64,000 nt of DNA from Photobacterium obscurum (GCF_026191635.1 NZ_JAKRRW010000002.1:62001-126000); one strand, 5' to 3'. Counted from the stretch's first letter, positions 8,211 to 17,453 are shown. The notes: generated by a model from the sequence alone, not told the origin. Translations and numbers: made by a program.

Positions 8211-9848
8211 CTATAGGGCAGCTAGGAAGCTGTTAGCTTGCTGTAATCGCTCTCGTTCAGTATCTCCCATTACCGCCACATCAGCCAGCATCTGATAGTA
8301 GTGCCTTGCTTTGTCTTTATCACCTGCAAGTTCAGCCGCTTTTGCTGCACCATACATACTGTTAAAACGGTTTTTACTTCGGTTTAGGGATTTTTCATAT
8401 TCAGCTAAGGCCTGTGGATACCTTTCCATTTCCAGCAGCATATCGGCTAGCAGTTCCCTGGCCGGTAATACCTCCCCCGGGGTTACCGGGTGCTTTTCTG
8501 TCGTTGCTTCCATATCGGCTGCATTTTGCATGGTCAGTAATGCCAGTTCGTGCCGGCCTTGGTGGAAGAGAAGCCAAGCTGAAGCTGACAAACGTTGAAT
8601 TTCAACTTGCTTGGCCCAGTAAGCCGACCCCTTTTCGGCTTGGGCATGTAATCTGCTTAGGTTGTTCAGAGCTTGCTCTGCTGCTTTTTCATTGCCAGTT
8701 CGTGCCGAACCTAGTGCATTAGCAAAATGGGTAATTGCCTCCATAGCAGGGTAGTTATCCCATGGATAACTGCTAGGTACTCTTGGGGTGAGTTCGGCAG
8801 CTTCTGCCCATTGTTGCCTTTCCAGTGCATAACGAGCCGGAACTGCGGCCAGGGTATAGGCCGAGGCAACATGCGGTTGTAGTGGATCACTGATCGCCAG
8901 GGCCGTTTCAACAACATTTAGCGCCTGCTTGTCTTGTGCTCGCTGAAGGTATGAATATGCCATGTAGTCAAGCGCATGGAGATAATGAAGAGAAACCTTA
9001 TCACCGGCAGGGTGTTGCTCAGCCGCATTTGCCGAGCGAATATTCATGGCTATCGACTCTTCCCATAGACCCAGTCGGGTAAAAATATGAGTCGGCATAT
9101 GCAGTGCGTGCGGGATCGATGGGGCTATATCACCATATCTGCGTGCAACTTCTAATGCTCTTGGCGCCAGTTCAGGATAGTCGTAAGCATGAATAATATA
9201 GTGGTGGGCTCCAGGGTGTGTCGGTATTTTTTCCAGAACCGTAGCGGCAGTTTCTCCAGCCTTTTTCTGCTTCACATAGCTTTTATCTTCTGGAGAGGCG
9301 GTAGCCAAATGCGCCAGGGCATAAAAGGCGGTCGCTTCAGGATCCGACGGAAATGCTTCATGCACTTTTTTCCAGCCTTGTTCAAAAGCGGCGAGGTTAT
9401 CAGTTTCTTTGGCTTTTCTTCCCTGGGAATAATAGCTCTCGACGGCCTCAATATAAGCAAGTTCTCGTGGATCTTTCTTGCCTTTACTTTTAGCTAATTC
9501 AAGCATTTTCAGGCCTTTGGCAAAGCTGTCTTCACTTGGTGGATCCGACCAGAGGGGGTGGATTATTGACATCGCAATTCCCCAATAAGCTATTGCACAA
9601 TCTGGCTCTTTTTGAGCCACAGTTTCAAAGGCTGTACTGGCACCTCTATAGGTCATGTGATGGAGTAAGGCTAGACCTTTTTCCAGCATCGCCTGACTGT
9701 CTTTGCTGCAAGATGTTGGGAACAGAACCGCACCAAGCCTATTTTTGTGATTGCTGTGCGAGGCTGCGTGGAGATTCTGGCCGAGTAATGCAGTGCAGGC
9801 AAATATTATTGTCGCCAGTAGCCAGCCATTCCTACGATTAGTCTTCAT
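8211..9848 (-). CDS. Exported TPR-repeat protein with His cluster
   Basis: A 545-residue protein with a signal peptide (basic start, hydrophobic 9-27, cleavage near AASH) followed by helical TPR-type repeats through to the end, for example YRGASTAFETVAQKEPDCAIAYW and LPARELLADMLLEMERYPQALAEYEKSL. The centre has an unusual conserved-looking His/aromatic segment (GAHHYIIHAYDYPE, then PHALHMPTHIFTRLG) that could bind a metal or haem; this is inference. Two Cys lie early in the mature part. Probably periplasmic. It stands alone on the minus strand between the two halves of the arsenate locus. Function unknown; TPR proteins usually hold partners together. Confidence 0.75.
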   Translation of the reverse strand: MKTNRRNGWLLATIIFACTALLGQNLHAASHSNHKNRLGAVLFPTSCSKDSQAMLEKGLALLHHMTYRGASTAFETVAQKEPDCAIAYWGIAMSIIHPLWSDPPSEDSFAKGLKMLELAKSKGKKDPRELAYIEAVESYYSQGRKAKETDNLAAFEQGWKKVHEAFPSDPEATAFYALAHLATASPEDKSYVKQKKAGETAATVLEKIPTHPGAHHYIIHAYDYPELAPRALEVARRYGDIAPSIPHALHMPTHIFTRLGLWEESIAMNIRSANAAEQHPAGDKVSLHYLHALDYMAYSYLQRAQDKQALNVVETALAISDPLQPHVASAYTLAAVPARYALERQQWAEAAELTPRVPSSYPWDNYPAMEAITHFANALGSARTGNEKAAEQALNNLSRLHAQAEKGSAYWAKQVEIQRLSASAWLLFHQGRHELALLTMQNAADMEATTEKHPVTPGEVLPARELLADMLLEMERYPQALAEYEKSLNRSKNRFNSMYGAAKAAELAGDKDKARHYYQMLADVAVMGDTERERLQQANSFLAAL

Positions 9849-10064
9849 TTTCTTTCTCCAAAACTATGGATGAGTTACTGCGTTGGTTTTGTTTAGAGTC
9901 ATCCGAGGAGGCGCCCCCATCGTTATGAAAATACATAGGGCATCCGGTGAGGTTGAGTTATTGAAAAAGTATAGATAAGAAATTGAGCACGATGAGCAGG
10001 TACTTGAATCGTTCATAAAAAAGATCTGGCTATGTATTCTGGATAGGATTACCATATGCGAAAT

Positions 10065-10078
10065 GCCATATATATGGC
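10065..10078. promoter_or_regulatory. Perfect palindrome in the GAPDH/arsJ promoter region
   Basis: GCCATATATATGGC is a perfect 14-bp palindrome. It lies about 22 bases upstream of a possible -10 (TATATT, 10100-10105), that is, over the expected -35 region, which suits a repressor. The half TATATATGG also occurs before the arsC-arsR gene (6601-6609), so the ArsR domain is a candidate binder. Both points are inference. Confidence 0.4.
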
Positions 10079-10137
10079 TAACCGTATTTAAATGTGGGCT
10101 ATATTGCTTAGAGCACTTAGAGAAAAGGACAGTAAAA

Positions 10138-11139
10138 ATGGCGATTAAAGTAGGAATTAATGGTTTTGGCCGTATTGGGCGTCTGGCTTTACGAGCGGCT
10201 TATGACTGGGCTGAAATTGAATTTGTTCAGATTAATGATGTTGCTGGTGATGCTCATACGCTGGGGCATCTGCTTGAATTTGATTCAGTTCAAGGCCGCT
10301 GGCACCATGCCGTCAAGTCAGCAGAAAATGCCATTGTGATTGGTGAGCACACCATTCGTTGTAGCCAAGAGCGTGATATCGATGCAGTCGATTGGTCGGG
10401 GTGTGATGTTGTATTGGAAGCAACCGGTGTTCACCGTAAAACCACATTGTTACAGAAGTACTTGGATCAGGGTGTAAAGCGTGTTGTTGTCTCTGCACCG
10501 GTAAAAGAGGAAGGGGTGCTAAATGTTGTTGTTGGTGTGAATGATAATTTGTTCGATGCTGAAAAGCACCGTATCGTGACGGCGGCATCTTGTACAACGA
10601 ACTGTATTGCCCCGGTAGTTAAAGTGATCCACGAAAAGTTGGGTATTGAGCAATCTTCTTTCACTACGATTCATGATCTGACAAATACTCAAACGATTCT
10701 TGATGCGCCGCATAAAGATCTGCGTCGTGCGCGAGCATGTGGCATGAGCCTGATCCCGACAACAACCGGATCGGCTACAGCAATTGTTGAAATTTTCCCT
10801 GAGCTTGCCGGTAAGATCAATGGCCACGCTGTACGTGTTCCGCTGGCTAATGCATCTCTGACCGATATTATTTTTGATGTTAGCCGTGATACAACTGCAG
10901 AAGAAGTCAATGCGTTGCTTAAAGAGGCTGCAGAAGGAGAGCTAGCTGGCATCCTTGGTTTTGAAGACCGTCCGCTAGTGTCAATTGATTACAAAGGCGA
11001 TCAACGTTCAACGGTGGTCGATGCTTTATCTACCATGGTTGTCAATGATCGTATGGTAAAAGTATACGCCTGGTATGACAATGAAATGGGTTATGCGACC
11101 CGTACCTCAGAGTTGATCCGTAAAGTTGGTTTGGCTTAA
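10138..11139 (+). CDS. ArsJ-associated glyceraldehyde-3-phosphate dehydrogenase
   Basis: Forms 1-arseno-3-phosphoglycerate from glyceraldehyde-3-phosphate, arsenate and NAD, the first step of the GAPDH/ArsJ arsenate detoxification pathway. 333 residues: NAD loop GINGFGRIG (6-14), catalytic Cys152 in ASCTTNC, His179 in IHDLTNTQ (housekeeping GAPDH usually reads HSYT/HAYT here, and the DLTNTQ form is typical of the ars-linked enzymes), and [11 protein letters not shown] near the end. Start chosen at ATG 10138 because the protein motif begins there and AAAAGGA precedes it; an upstream ATG in frame has no such support. The arsJ gene follows closely. Confidence 0.9.
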   Translation: MAIKVGINGFGRIGRLALRAAYDWAEIEFVQINDVAGDAHTLGHLLEFDSVQGRWHHAVKSAENAIVIGEHTIRCSQERDIDAVDWSGCDVVLEATGVHRKTTLLQKYLDQGVKRVVVSAPVKEEGVLNVVVGVNDNLFDAEKHRIVTAASCTTNCIAPVVKVIHEKLGIEQSSFTTIHDLTNTQTILDAPHKDLRRARACGMSLIPTTTGSATAIVEIFPELAGKINGHAVRVPLANASLTDIIFDVSRDTTAEEVNALLKEAAEGELAGILGFEDRPLVSIDYKGDQRSTVVDALSTMVVNDRMVKVYAWYDNEMGYATRTSELIRKVGLA

Positions 11140-11219
11140 TTCAGGACTAGGTAATGACAGCTTCGCCAATCTACTGGCAAGGTTGGCGAAGTTATGGAAC
11201 CGCAATAAGAGAATTCCGC

Positions 11220-12452
11220 ATGATAGCTGCTTTTTCACACCTCTCTAAAGATGTGCGCCAATATATGCTGGTGACCTTCAATTACTGGAACTTTACGGTT
11301 ACCGATGGGGCCTTGAGAATGCTGGTGGTTCTGCATTTTCATCAGTTGGGTTACAGCCCATTACAGATAGCCTCCTTGTTTCTTTTCTATGAATTTTTTG
11401 GTGTCGTGACCAATTTGCTCGGGGGATGGCTAGGGGCAAAACTGGGGCTTAACCGCACGATGAATATTGGTTTGGCAATGCAGGTGGTGGCGCTACTCAT
11501 GTTGGCTGTCCCTTCTGTTTATTTGACTGTACCGTGGGTCATGTTGGCGCAGGCACTTTCAGGGATAGCAAAAGATCTCAATAAAATGAGTGCTAAAAGT
11601 GCGATCAAGACGCTGGTACCAGGCGATCAGCAAGGAGCCCTTTATAAGTGGATCGCCATCCTGACCGGCTCAAAGAATGCCCTAAAGGGAGCTGGTTTCT
11701 TTGTTGGTGGTTTGCTTCTAGCGACGATTGGTTTTAAAGGGGCTGTCATTGCAATGGCTATGGTACTGTTCGTCGTACTGGCCATGAGTTTGATATGGCT
11801 TGAGAAGGGGATGGGGAAGGCTAAGAACAAAGTAAAGTTCAGCCATATTTTTTCAAAGAGTGGCAGTATCAATATCCTATCGGCGGCACGAATGTTCCTG
11901 TTTGGAGCGCGTGATGTTTGGTTTGTAGTTGCGCTTCCCATTTATCTGGGTCAGGTGTTCGGCTGGGATCACGCTTATGTTGGCGGCTTTTTGGCGGTTT
12001 GGGTGATTGCCTACGGTTTTGTTCAGGGTATAGCGCCGCGAATTACGGGTAAGGCAAAAGGTATTGTCCCAGACGGAAAAGCTGCACTAGGCTGGGCTGG
12101 TCTGTTGTCGGTGATTACGGCAGCGGTTGCTCTGGGTGTACAGAGTGGTTGGCAGCCTGAAATTACCATAGTTGTTGGTTTGCTGGTTTTTGGTGCAGTT
12201 TTTGCCGTGAATTCATCTTTACATTCTTATTTGATCGTAAGTTATGCCAAAGATGATGGAGTTTCGCTGGATGTCGGCTTTTATTATATGGCAAATGCAA
12301 TGGGCCGTTTGATCGGTACGATTTTATCTGGTTGGTTGTATCAAGTATCCGGTTTGGCGGCTTGCCTCTGGGTCTCGTTCGTATTTCTTGCTGTTACAAC
12401 AGTGATCTCTTTGTGGCTACCGGCTCATCCAAAGACTCAGGTTGCAAGTTAA
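11220..12452 (+). CDS. arsJ: ArsJ, MFS exporter of 1-arseno-3-phosphoglycerate
   Basis: Major facilitator permease of about 410 residues with 11-12 hydrophobic segments. The N-terminus DVRQYMLVTFNYWNFTVTDG and the LRMLVVLHFHQLGYSPLQIA region are characteristic of ArsJ. It exports the unstable arseno-sugar acid made by the neighbouring GAPDH, carrying arsenate out of the cell. Homologues start near 11220. An alternative ATG at 11154 has a good AGGA site 7 bases upstream and would add 22 residues, so the start is uncertain. The gene pair is close (14 to 80 bases) and clearly one operon. Confidence 0.9.
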   Translation: MIAAFSHLSKDVRQYMLVTFNYWNFTVTDGALRMLVVLHFHQLGYSPLQIASLFLFYEFFGVVTNLLGGWLGAKLGLNRTMNIGLAMQVVALLMLAVPSVYLTVPWVMLAQALSGIAKDLNKMSAKSAIKTLVPGDQQGALYKWIAILTGSKNALKGAGFFVGGLLLATIGFKGAVIAMAMVLFVVLAMSLIWLEKGMGKAKNKVKFSHIFSKSGSINILSAARMFLFGARDVWFVVALPIYLGQVFGWDHAYVGGFLAVWVIAYGFVQGIAPRITGKAKGIVPDGKAALGWAGLLSVITAAVALGVQSGWQPEITIVVGLLVFGAVFAVNSSLHSYLIVSYAKDDGVSLDVGFYYMANAMGRLIGTILSGWLYQVSGLAACLWVSFVFLAVTTVISLWLPAHPKTQVAS

Positions 12453-12513
12453 CCCCCCCTTTCACTTAAGCATGCATAATACCTTGTTTTGTATGCTTCG
12501 ATCTGCAGATGAT

Positions 12514-12541
12514 ACAAATCATACCCATGGGTATGATTTGT
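12514..12541 (+). terminator. 28-bp perfect palindrome after arsJ, probable terminator
   Basis: The arms ACAAATCATACCCA (12514-12527) and TGGGTATGATTTGT (12528-12541) match at all 14 positions without a spacer. As RNA this is a long hairpin followed by TGTTGT, so termination is plausible. A DNA-binding site is the alternative. Confidence 0.55.
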
Positions 12542-12685
12542 TGTTGTCGGTTGGTTGAAAGTGATGCTTATCAATATTTATCGATAATTGCATAAGCAAC
12601 TTGTAGAGTTTTCTTTAATAAACATACAACATGTTGTAAGGTCGCATTCGTTTTGCATATATAGTCAGATAACTATTCCGGCTTA

Positions 12686-15643
12686 ATGATTTCAGCTTCG
12701 AGTACCGTTAAACGAGTGATGAATACAACAATAGATAAGAAAATACAAAACTTGAACGGAAACGAGCTGTTTGATGAAATCACCGACCTTCTTTACAAGC
12801 GCTTAGCACCAAAGCATTGCTTCATTGGCCACTTTGATGAGTCTGGGAAGTATGCACATACCCTGTGTTATCGTGATGCGGGGATTATCAAAGATAATTT
12901 TACTTATTCGCTGTCAGGCACGCCTTGTCAAATCGTAAAAGAAGACAGCCAGTCTTGCTGTTATCCTTCAGGCGTTACCAACCTTTTTCCCCAAGATATT
13001 GCCCTGCAGGAACTTGATGCTGAAGGTTATCTCGGGATACCAATTTTTGTCCGAGGGCAAGAACCCGTAGGGATTATTGTCTGCCTCTTTGAGCGTTTGT
13101 ACGAACATTCGGAAGAGGTCGATAACTGGTGTAAAGAGCTTAGCTACCTTCTAGGCATTGAGCTTAAATATTCTGCATTATTGTCCCAGCAAGAAAAATT
13201 GCTTTGGGAACTTGAGGAAGGTCAGCGAGTTGCGAAAGTCGGTAGTTGGTTCTGGGATTTAGTTTCAGGTTCTATAACTTGGAGCCAGGAAGTGTATCGT
13301 ATTTATGGGATCGAAGATAATACAGTTACCCCTTCCATTGATTTGCTGTCAGAGTTTATCCATCCCGAAGATCGAGAGTGGGTGCTGAGTACGCTAAATG
13401 GCTCGGTTGAGTCAGAATCGGTTAACTACAACCTTGTCCACCGGGCACTATTACCTGACGGTACAATCAAGTATTTGCGTAAACGTGCCGACGTAACACG
13501 TGATAGCAGTGGTAAAGCACTGCTGATGCGGGGTACGGTGCATGATGTTACAGATGTCTATCAAATTTCAGCTAAGCTAACCAAAACCTCCCATAAACTG
13601 AATACAACGTTCAACTCCGTGGAAGAAGGCATTTGGGAATATGACTTAGTCAGCGGGGAATTCTTTACTTCGCCCAAGTTCTGGAGCATCTTGGATAAGG
13701 ACAAGCCCCATAATGGCGGTGATTTCTCTGAATGGATCGATTGTATTCATTCTGAAGATCGGGTTGAAGGCCTTAATTTTTTCCAGCGCTTTATTCAGCA
13801 AAAGTTTACCAGTGTTTTCCAGTTTGAGTTTCGCTTGAGTGAAAAACACTATCCGCAAGTGTCTGAGGGCAATGAACGTTGGTTGAAGCTCAAGGGCAGC
13901 GTGATTGCCAAGGACGCTAATGGTAACCCGATCAGAATTGCGGGTATCCAGCGAGATATTACCAGCAGTGTTGAAGCAAGGCGGCAATTAAGCCGTGCCC
14001 AAGTGGTATTCGACAATACCTCCGAGTGTATATTGATTACCGACAAAGCCAATAAAATTATTTCGGTAAACCGTGCCTTCGAGCAAACAACGGGCTATCG
14101 AGAAAAAGAACTGCTTGGCCTCACTCCGAATAAGTTATCTTCAGGGTTACATGACAAGGAGTATTACCAATCGCTATGGTTTAGCCTGAACAATAGTGGC
14201 CACTGGAAAGGGGAGGTTTGGAATAAGCGGAAAAATGGTGAAATCTATCCCGAAGAAATGTCGATAAATGTGATTCGAGATAGTAACGATGAAGTTGTTA
14301 ACTACGTTGCTGTTTTTAGAGACATTAGCCACTGGAAAAAGGCCGAAGAGCAACTGACTTTTTTTGCTTATTATGATCCCCTCACCGGCTTGGTAAACCG
14401 CCGTAGTTTCATTCACCGCGTCGAAAATTATATCAATGCAGTTCACAAGAAAAGGCATGTTTTCTCCTTGCTGTTCATTGATATGGATGATTTTAAGTCA
14501 ATTAACGATCTGTACGGTCATGATTTTGGTGACAGGGTGCTAACCCATATTGCAGAGCGATTGAGCGGTCTGTTTACCGAAAAGGATAATATCTGCCGTT
14601 ACGGTGGCGATGAATTTTGCGTGCTGTTACCGGATATTGCGGCCTATGAAGCAAAAGACTGGGCTCAGAAAGCAGTCGCAGCAGTATCAAAACCATTGGA
14701 AATTGATGGAATAGAGATCAATACCACCGTCAGTATCGGCGTCTCTGCTTATCCTGAAAGCGGTCTGACACACCATGCTCTGCTGAAGAACGCTGACTAC
14801 GCGATGTATAACATGAAGGGGCAGGGACGAAACGGGGTTTGTGAATATGATGGTGAGCTACAGTCTGAATACATTCAAAAACTAAAACTGCGTGACCGAC
14901 TTAAAAAAGCTATCGCGGAAGAGGCGCTAAAGGTACATTACCAACCCATCGTTAATGCTCAGACCGGCCAAATCAATAAATTTGAAGCGCTGGTCCGTTG
15001 GCAAGACGAGGTCGATGGAGATATATCACCTGCGGTGTTTATCCCGATGGCGGAGAAGTACGGCCTAATCAAACAAATTGGCTCTTTTGTACTTCATCAG
15101 GCGTGCCGTGATTTGAGGATGTTACATGATGCTGGTTATACCCATGTGAGTTTCTCGGTCAACCGTTCGGTGAAAGAGTTTGTAAATCATAGTGAAGAGC
15201 CTCAAATTTGGGAGGTAGCTCGGCAGTATGGTTTACCTGATAAGTCCATTATCATTGAAATTACGGAATCGACGGCGTCAAAAGAAAGTAGTGATATTCA
15301 GAGTTTACTGAGTTATTTCAAGCAACGTGATATCCAGGTTGCGCTTGATGATTTTGGTACAGGGTATTCATCGCTTAGCGCTGTTGTTGAGTTACGACCA
15401 GACATCATCAAAATTGACCGAAACTTCATCAAAGAGATAGGACAGAGTCAAGATAGCCTGACGTTAGTTTCTTTGATCATTGACCTTAGCCACAAGCTTG
15501 GAATCAAAGTGGTTGCAGAAGGCGTTGAAACCAAAGACCAGTTGGATATCTTACGTGAGTTGAAGTGTAAGTATGTTCAGGGCTTTTACTTCAGCAAAGC
15601 CGTTCCGCTTGAACAATGTTTTGCTCTATTAAATAAATACTGA
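12686..15643 (+). CDS. GAF/PAS sensor with GGDEF and EAL domains
   Basis: Soluble c-di-GMP enzyme of about 985 residues. The order is a GAF-like domain (20-165), three PAS/PAC segments (about 180-295, 305-425, 435-550), GGDEF (about 555-715) and EAL (about 735-980). The GGDEF motif is intact at 640-644 (RYGGDEF), as is the EAL motif at 767-769 (FEALVRW) with DDFGTGYSSL further on, so both synthesis and hydrolysis are possible and the sensor part may set the balance. There are no membrane segments. Start at 12686 or, equally possible, ATG 12719; neither has a strong ribosome site. It appears monocistronic. The signal is unknown. Confidence 0.9.
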   Translation: MISASSTVKRVMNTTIDKKIQNLNGNELFDEITDLLYKRLAPKHCFIGHFDESGKYAHTLCYRDAGIIKDNFTYSLSGTPCQIVKEDSQSCCYPSGVTNLFPQDIALQELDAEGYLGIPIFVRGQEPVGIIVCLFERLYEHSEEVDNWCKELSYLLGIELKYSALLSQQEKLLWELEEGQRVAKVGSWFWDLVSGSITWSQEVYRIYGIEDNTVTPSIDLLSEFIHPEDREWVLSTLNGSVESESVNYNLVHRALLPDGTIKYLRKRADVTRDSSGKALLMRGTVHDVTDVYQISAKLTKTSHKLNTTFNSVEEGIWEYDLVSGEFFTSPKFWSILDKDKPHNGGDFSEWIDCIHSEDRVEGLNFFQRFIQQKFTSVFQFEFRLSEKHYPQVSEGNERWLKLKGSVIAKDANGNPIRIAGIQRDITSSVEARRQLSRAQVVFDNTSECILITDKANKIISVNRAFEQTTGYREKELLGLTPNKLSSGLHDKEYYQSLWFSLNNSGHWKGEVWNKRKNGEIYPEEMSINVIRDSNDEVVNYVAVFRDISHWKKAEEQLTFFAYYDPLTGLVNRRSFIHRVENYINAVHKKRHVFSLLFIDMDDFKSINDLYGHDFGDRVLTHIAERLSGLFTEKDNICRYGGDEFCVLLPDIAAYEAKDWAQKAVAAVSKPLEIDGIEINTTVSIGVSAYPESGLTHHALLKNADYAMYNMKGQGRNGVCEYDGELQSEYIQKLKLRDRLKKAIAEEALKVHYQPIVNAQTGQINKFEALVRWQDEVDGDISPAVFIPMAEKYGLIKQIGSFVLHQACRDLRMLHDAGYTHVSFSVNRSVKEFVNHSEEPQIWEVARQYGLPDKSIIIEITESTASKESSDIQSLLSYFKQRDIQVALDDFGTGYSSLSAVVELRPDIIKIDRNFIKEIGQSQDSLTLVSLIIDLSHKLGIKVVAEGVETKDQLDILRELKCKYVQGFYFSKAVPLEQCFALLNKY

Positions 15644-15784
15644 TCCTTTCCCCTATTGATATCGTTTTTTTTGCGAGTCGGTTACTAACTCATTGCGAAT
15701 CACATACGAACAGTTTGCGAAACCGCCTGTGACTCAATACTATAGCGGCTTTATGACAGCAGAAAGCTAAAGGTCAAGAGTTAC

Positions 15785-16474
15785 ATGCAGGCAATTTGTT
15801 TTGATTTTGATGGTACGCTGGTCGATTCCGAGGTCTTTCATGCTTCTAACTGGTCGGCATATTTGGCACAGTGCGGAACGGAATTGACTTCTAATGAATT
15901 TCTCCGTGACTATGCGGGAGTTACCTGGGATAAGGTTGCCGGCGCATTGCAGCAGCGTTTTTCACTGGATATCACCATCGAGCAAATGCTAGTACAGATG
16001 GAACTGATTACTCGCAATGCGTTGCGGCATGGGAAAATACCAGCCAAAGCTGGTGTGGATAATATGCTGCGTCAATTGCATGGTCAGGTACCGTTGGCTG
16101 TCGTCACTGGAGCTCCTCGCGAATATGTTGAGGGCATTTTGCACCTGCATGGCTGGCTTGATATGTTCGAGCATATTTTCTGTGGTGAAGATGTTAGCAA
16201 TAATAAGCCTGCTCCAGATATCTACCATCTGGCATGTGAAACCTTGGGTTACAAAGCCACGCAAGTGATAGCCATTGAAGATAGTTTTACTGGTGTGAAG
16301 TCCGCGTGTTCCGCAGGCTTGAAAGTAGTGCTTGTTAATGATGAACAGCCTGACTGGCGAATAATACCGGATTATCATTTCACTACGATGTTCGAGGCTC
16401 ACCCGGTGGTGATGGGCTTGGTTCAACGGCCAAAGGGTAATGATATAAAAGAGGCACTGCTTGAGGCGATATAG
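15785..16474 (+). CDS. HAD-superfamily phosphatase (beta-phosphoglucomutase-like)
   Basis: 229 residues. HAD motif I is DFDGTLVDS with nucleophile Asp7 and Asp9, motif II is VVTGAP (Thr), motif III Lys lies in NNKPAPDIY, and motif IV is AIEDSFTGVKSA. The helical cap lies between motifs I and II, as in the beta-phosphoglucomutase/YieH subgroup. Likely a small-molecule phosphatase, perhaps of a sugar phosphate; the substrate cannot be told. Its neighbours give no clear pathway. Confidence 0.82.
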   Translation: MQAICFDFDGTLVDSEVFHASNWSAYLAQCGTELTSNEFLRDYAGVTWDKVAGALQQRFSLDITIEQMLVQMELITRNALRHGKIPAKAGVDNMLRQLHGQVPLAVVTGAPREYVEGILHLHGWLDMFEHIFCGEDVSNNKPAPDIYHLACETLGYKATQVIAIEDSFTGVKSACSAGLKVVLVNDEQPDWRIIPDYHFTTMFEAHPVVMGLVQRPKGNDIKEALLEAI

Positions 16475-16553
16475 TGTATATCCATGTACCTGGGTATATA
16501 TCCTAGTTACATGAGGATAAGATAGAGTTGTTAAAGTAATTACAGGCTTAAAT

Positions 16554-16820
16554 ATGCAAAATGATGAAATTATGACTGGTGATATGCTGGTTGAAACGGT
16601 AGAGAATCAGCTGGCGGAAGGTAACCCTATTAAAGTCAAAGAGACTTTAATGCGTTTGATGATGACCGGTACGCCAAGAGATGAAGCCATCCAAATGATT
16701 GCTTGTGCTCTGTCGATTGAAGTGTTTGATGTTGCTAAAAATGAAGGCAGTTTTGATTTGAAGCGTTACAGCGAGAATCTTAACGCCTTGCCTGATATGC
16801 CATGGGATTTCGAAGACTAA
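16554..16820 (+). CDS. Small conserved-looking acidic protein, unknown function
   Basis: 88 residues, acidic, predicted mostly helical, with no signal peptide. The pattern ETLMRLMMTGTPRDEAIQMI followed by a C-terminal LPDMPWDFED resembles small helical proteins found in many bacteria, but I cannot name the family with confidence. Codon use looks like that of its neighbours. It ends 24 bases before a clear terminator, and is probably its own unit or the tail of the HAD gene transcript (79-base gap). Confidence 0.7.
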   Translation: MQNDEIMTGDMLVETVENQLAEGNPIKVKETLMRLMMTGTPRDEAIQMIACALSIEVFDVAKNEGSFDLKRYSENLNALPDMPWDFED

Positions 16821-16843
16821 TTTCCAGATGCATTCTTTTTCAG

Positions 16844-16868
16844 AAAAGCCGCTTGTGCGGCTTTTTTT
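16844..16868 (+). terminator. Rho-independent terminator
   Basis: Arms AAAAGCCGC and GCGGCTTTT, loop TTGT, followed by a run of seven T. Confidence 0.9.
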
Positions 16869-16901
16869 GTTCTAATCTCCGTGCAGCAAGGATTCCGTCA
16901 T

Positions 16902-16951
16902 ACCAATTAGCGTCACTATCTGAACATTTACTTATTCCTATTAGTATTGGT
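16902..16951. repeat. Short intergenic repeat-like element
   Basis: A 50-bp stretch bounded by ACCAAT and ATTGGT in inverted orientation. The ends and interior resemble small intergenic repeats common in marine gammaproteobacteria, from memory. Only one copy is visible here, so this is a weak call. Confidence 0.3.
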
Positions 16952-17147
16952 CTCATGCCTTCGTCACCAGAAGTGGGTATTCGCTGTGCCAATATGCTTT
17001 CATTTGCCTCTCCAGTTTCTTCTTTAACGATACACGCAACAAATTGTTACCCCTGTGTTGCTGGCGTTGGTTTTTTGTGAGGCGGCCTTGCTCGGTGTTT
17101 TAGGCCTATTATGCTATTTGGCGTCAATAATCTGCATTTTATACTTC

Positions 17148-17162
17148 TGTGACTTGCGTCAA
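17148..17162. promoter_or_regulatory. Dyad 1 upstream of ald (CRP-like)
   Basis: TGTGA-N6-TCAAC, matching the CRP pattern TGTGA-N6-TCACA in 8 of 10 positions. It shares 13 of 15 bases with the dyad at 17304-17318. Confidence 0.35.
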
Positions 17163-17303
17163 CCTTCCAGAAACACCAGAAAAAGACGATTTCTAAGTAG
17201 AGATTAAAACTATGCAATGATTTGAAGTTGGATGTTTCATCTGGTTTGTTGCTAAAACATGGGTTTGTGGCCTGCTTTAACTAAAGAATCTGAATTAATC
17301 TTG

Positions 17304-17318
17304 TGTGACCTGGGTCAA
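17304..17318. promoter_or_regulatory. Dyad 2 upstream of ald (CRP-like)
   Basis: TGTGA-N6-TCAAA with an inner palindrome TGACC-TG-GGTCA. It lies 136 bases before the start codon and 156 bases from dyad 1. It may be a CRP or Lrp-type site; the two-site arrangement suggests cooperative binding. Confidence 0.4.
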
Positions 17319-17453
17319 AAACGGTTTATTGTGCTACATCAGAAGAAAATACTAGATGCATTTGTTGTAAATAGGTTAAAAAATGGTGGCACATTTCAGA
17401 AGGTTTTCTTTATTGTGTACATAACTTCTAAACAAGTCAGCAAGGATACAAAA

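Larger units (their letters stand above)
16869..17453. other. Long leader/control region of alanine dehydrogenase
   Basis: About 580 bases without a convincing gene. An open frame reaches back to 17259 but its residues before the ATG at 17454 do not look like protein. The stretch holds the short repeat at 16902-16951 and two near-identical dyads TGTGACTTGCGTCAA (17148-17162) and TGTGACCTGGGTCAA (17304-17318). No riboswitch recognised. Confidence 0.5.

Noticed and set aside
10063..10137. Longer N-terminus for the GAPDH (start at 10063)
   Set aside because: The extra 25 residues do not match GAPDH and they overlap the promoter palindrome; ATG 10138 has the ribosome site.
17259..17453. Longer N-terminus for alanine dehydrogenase
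   Set aside because: Ald begins at the [10 protein letters not shown] motif; the upstream part carries a regulatory dyad and is not protein-like.
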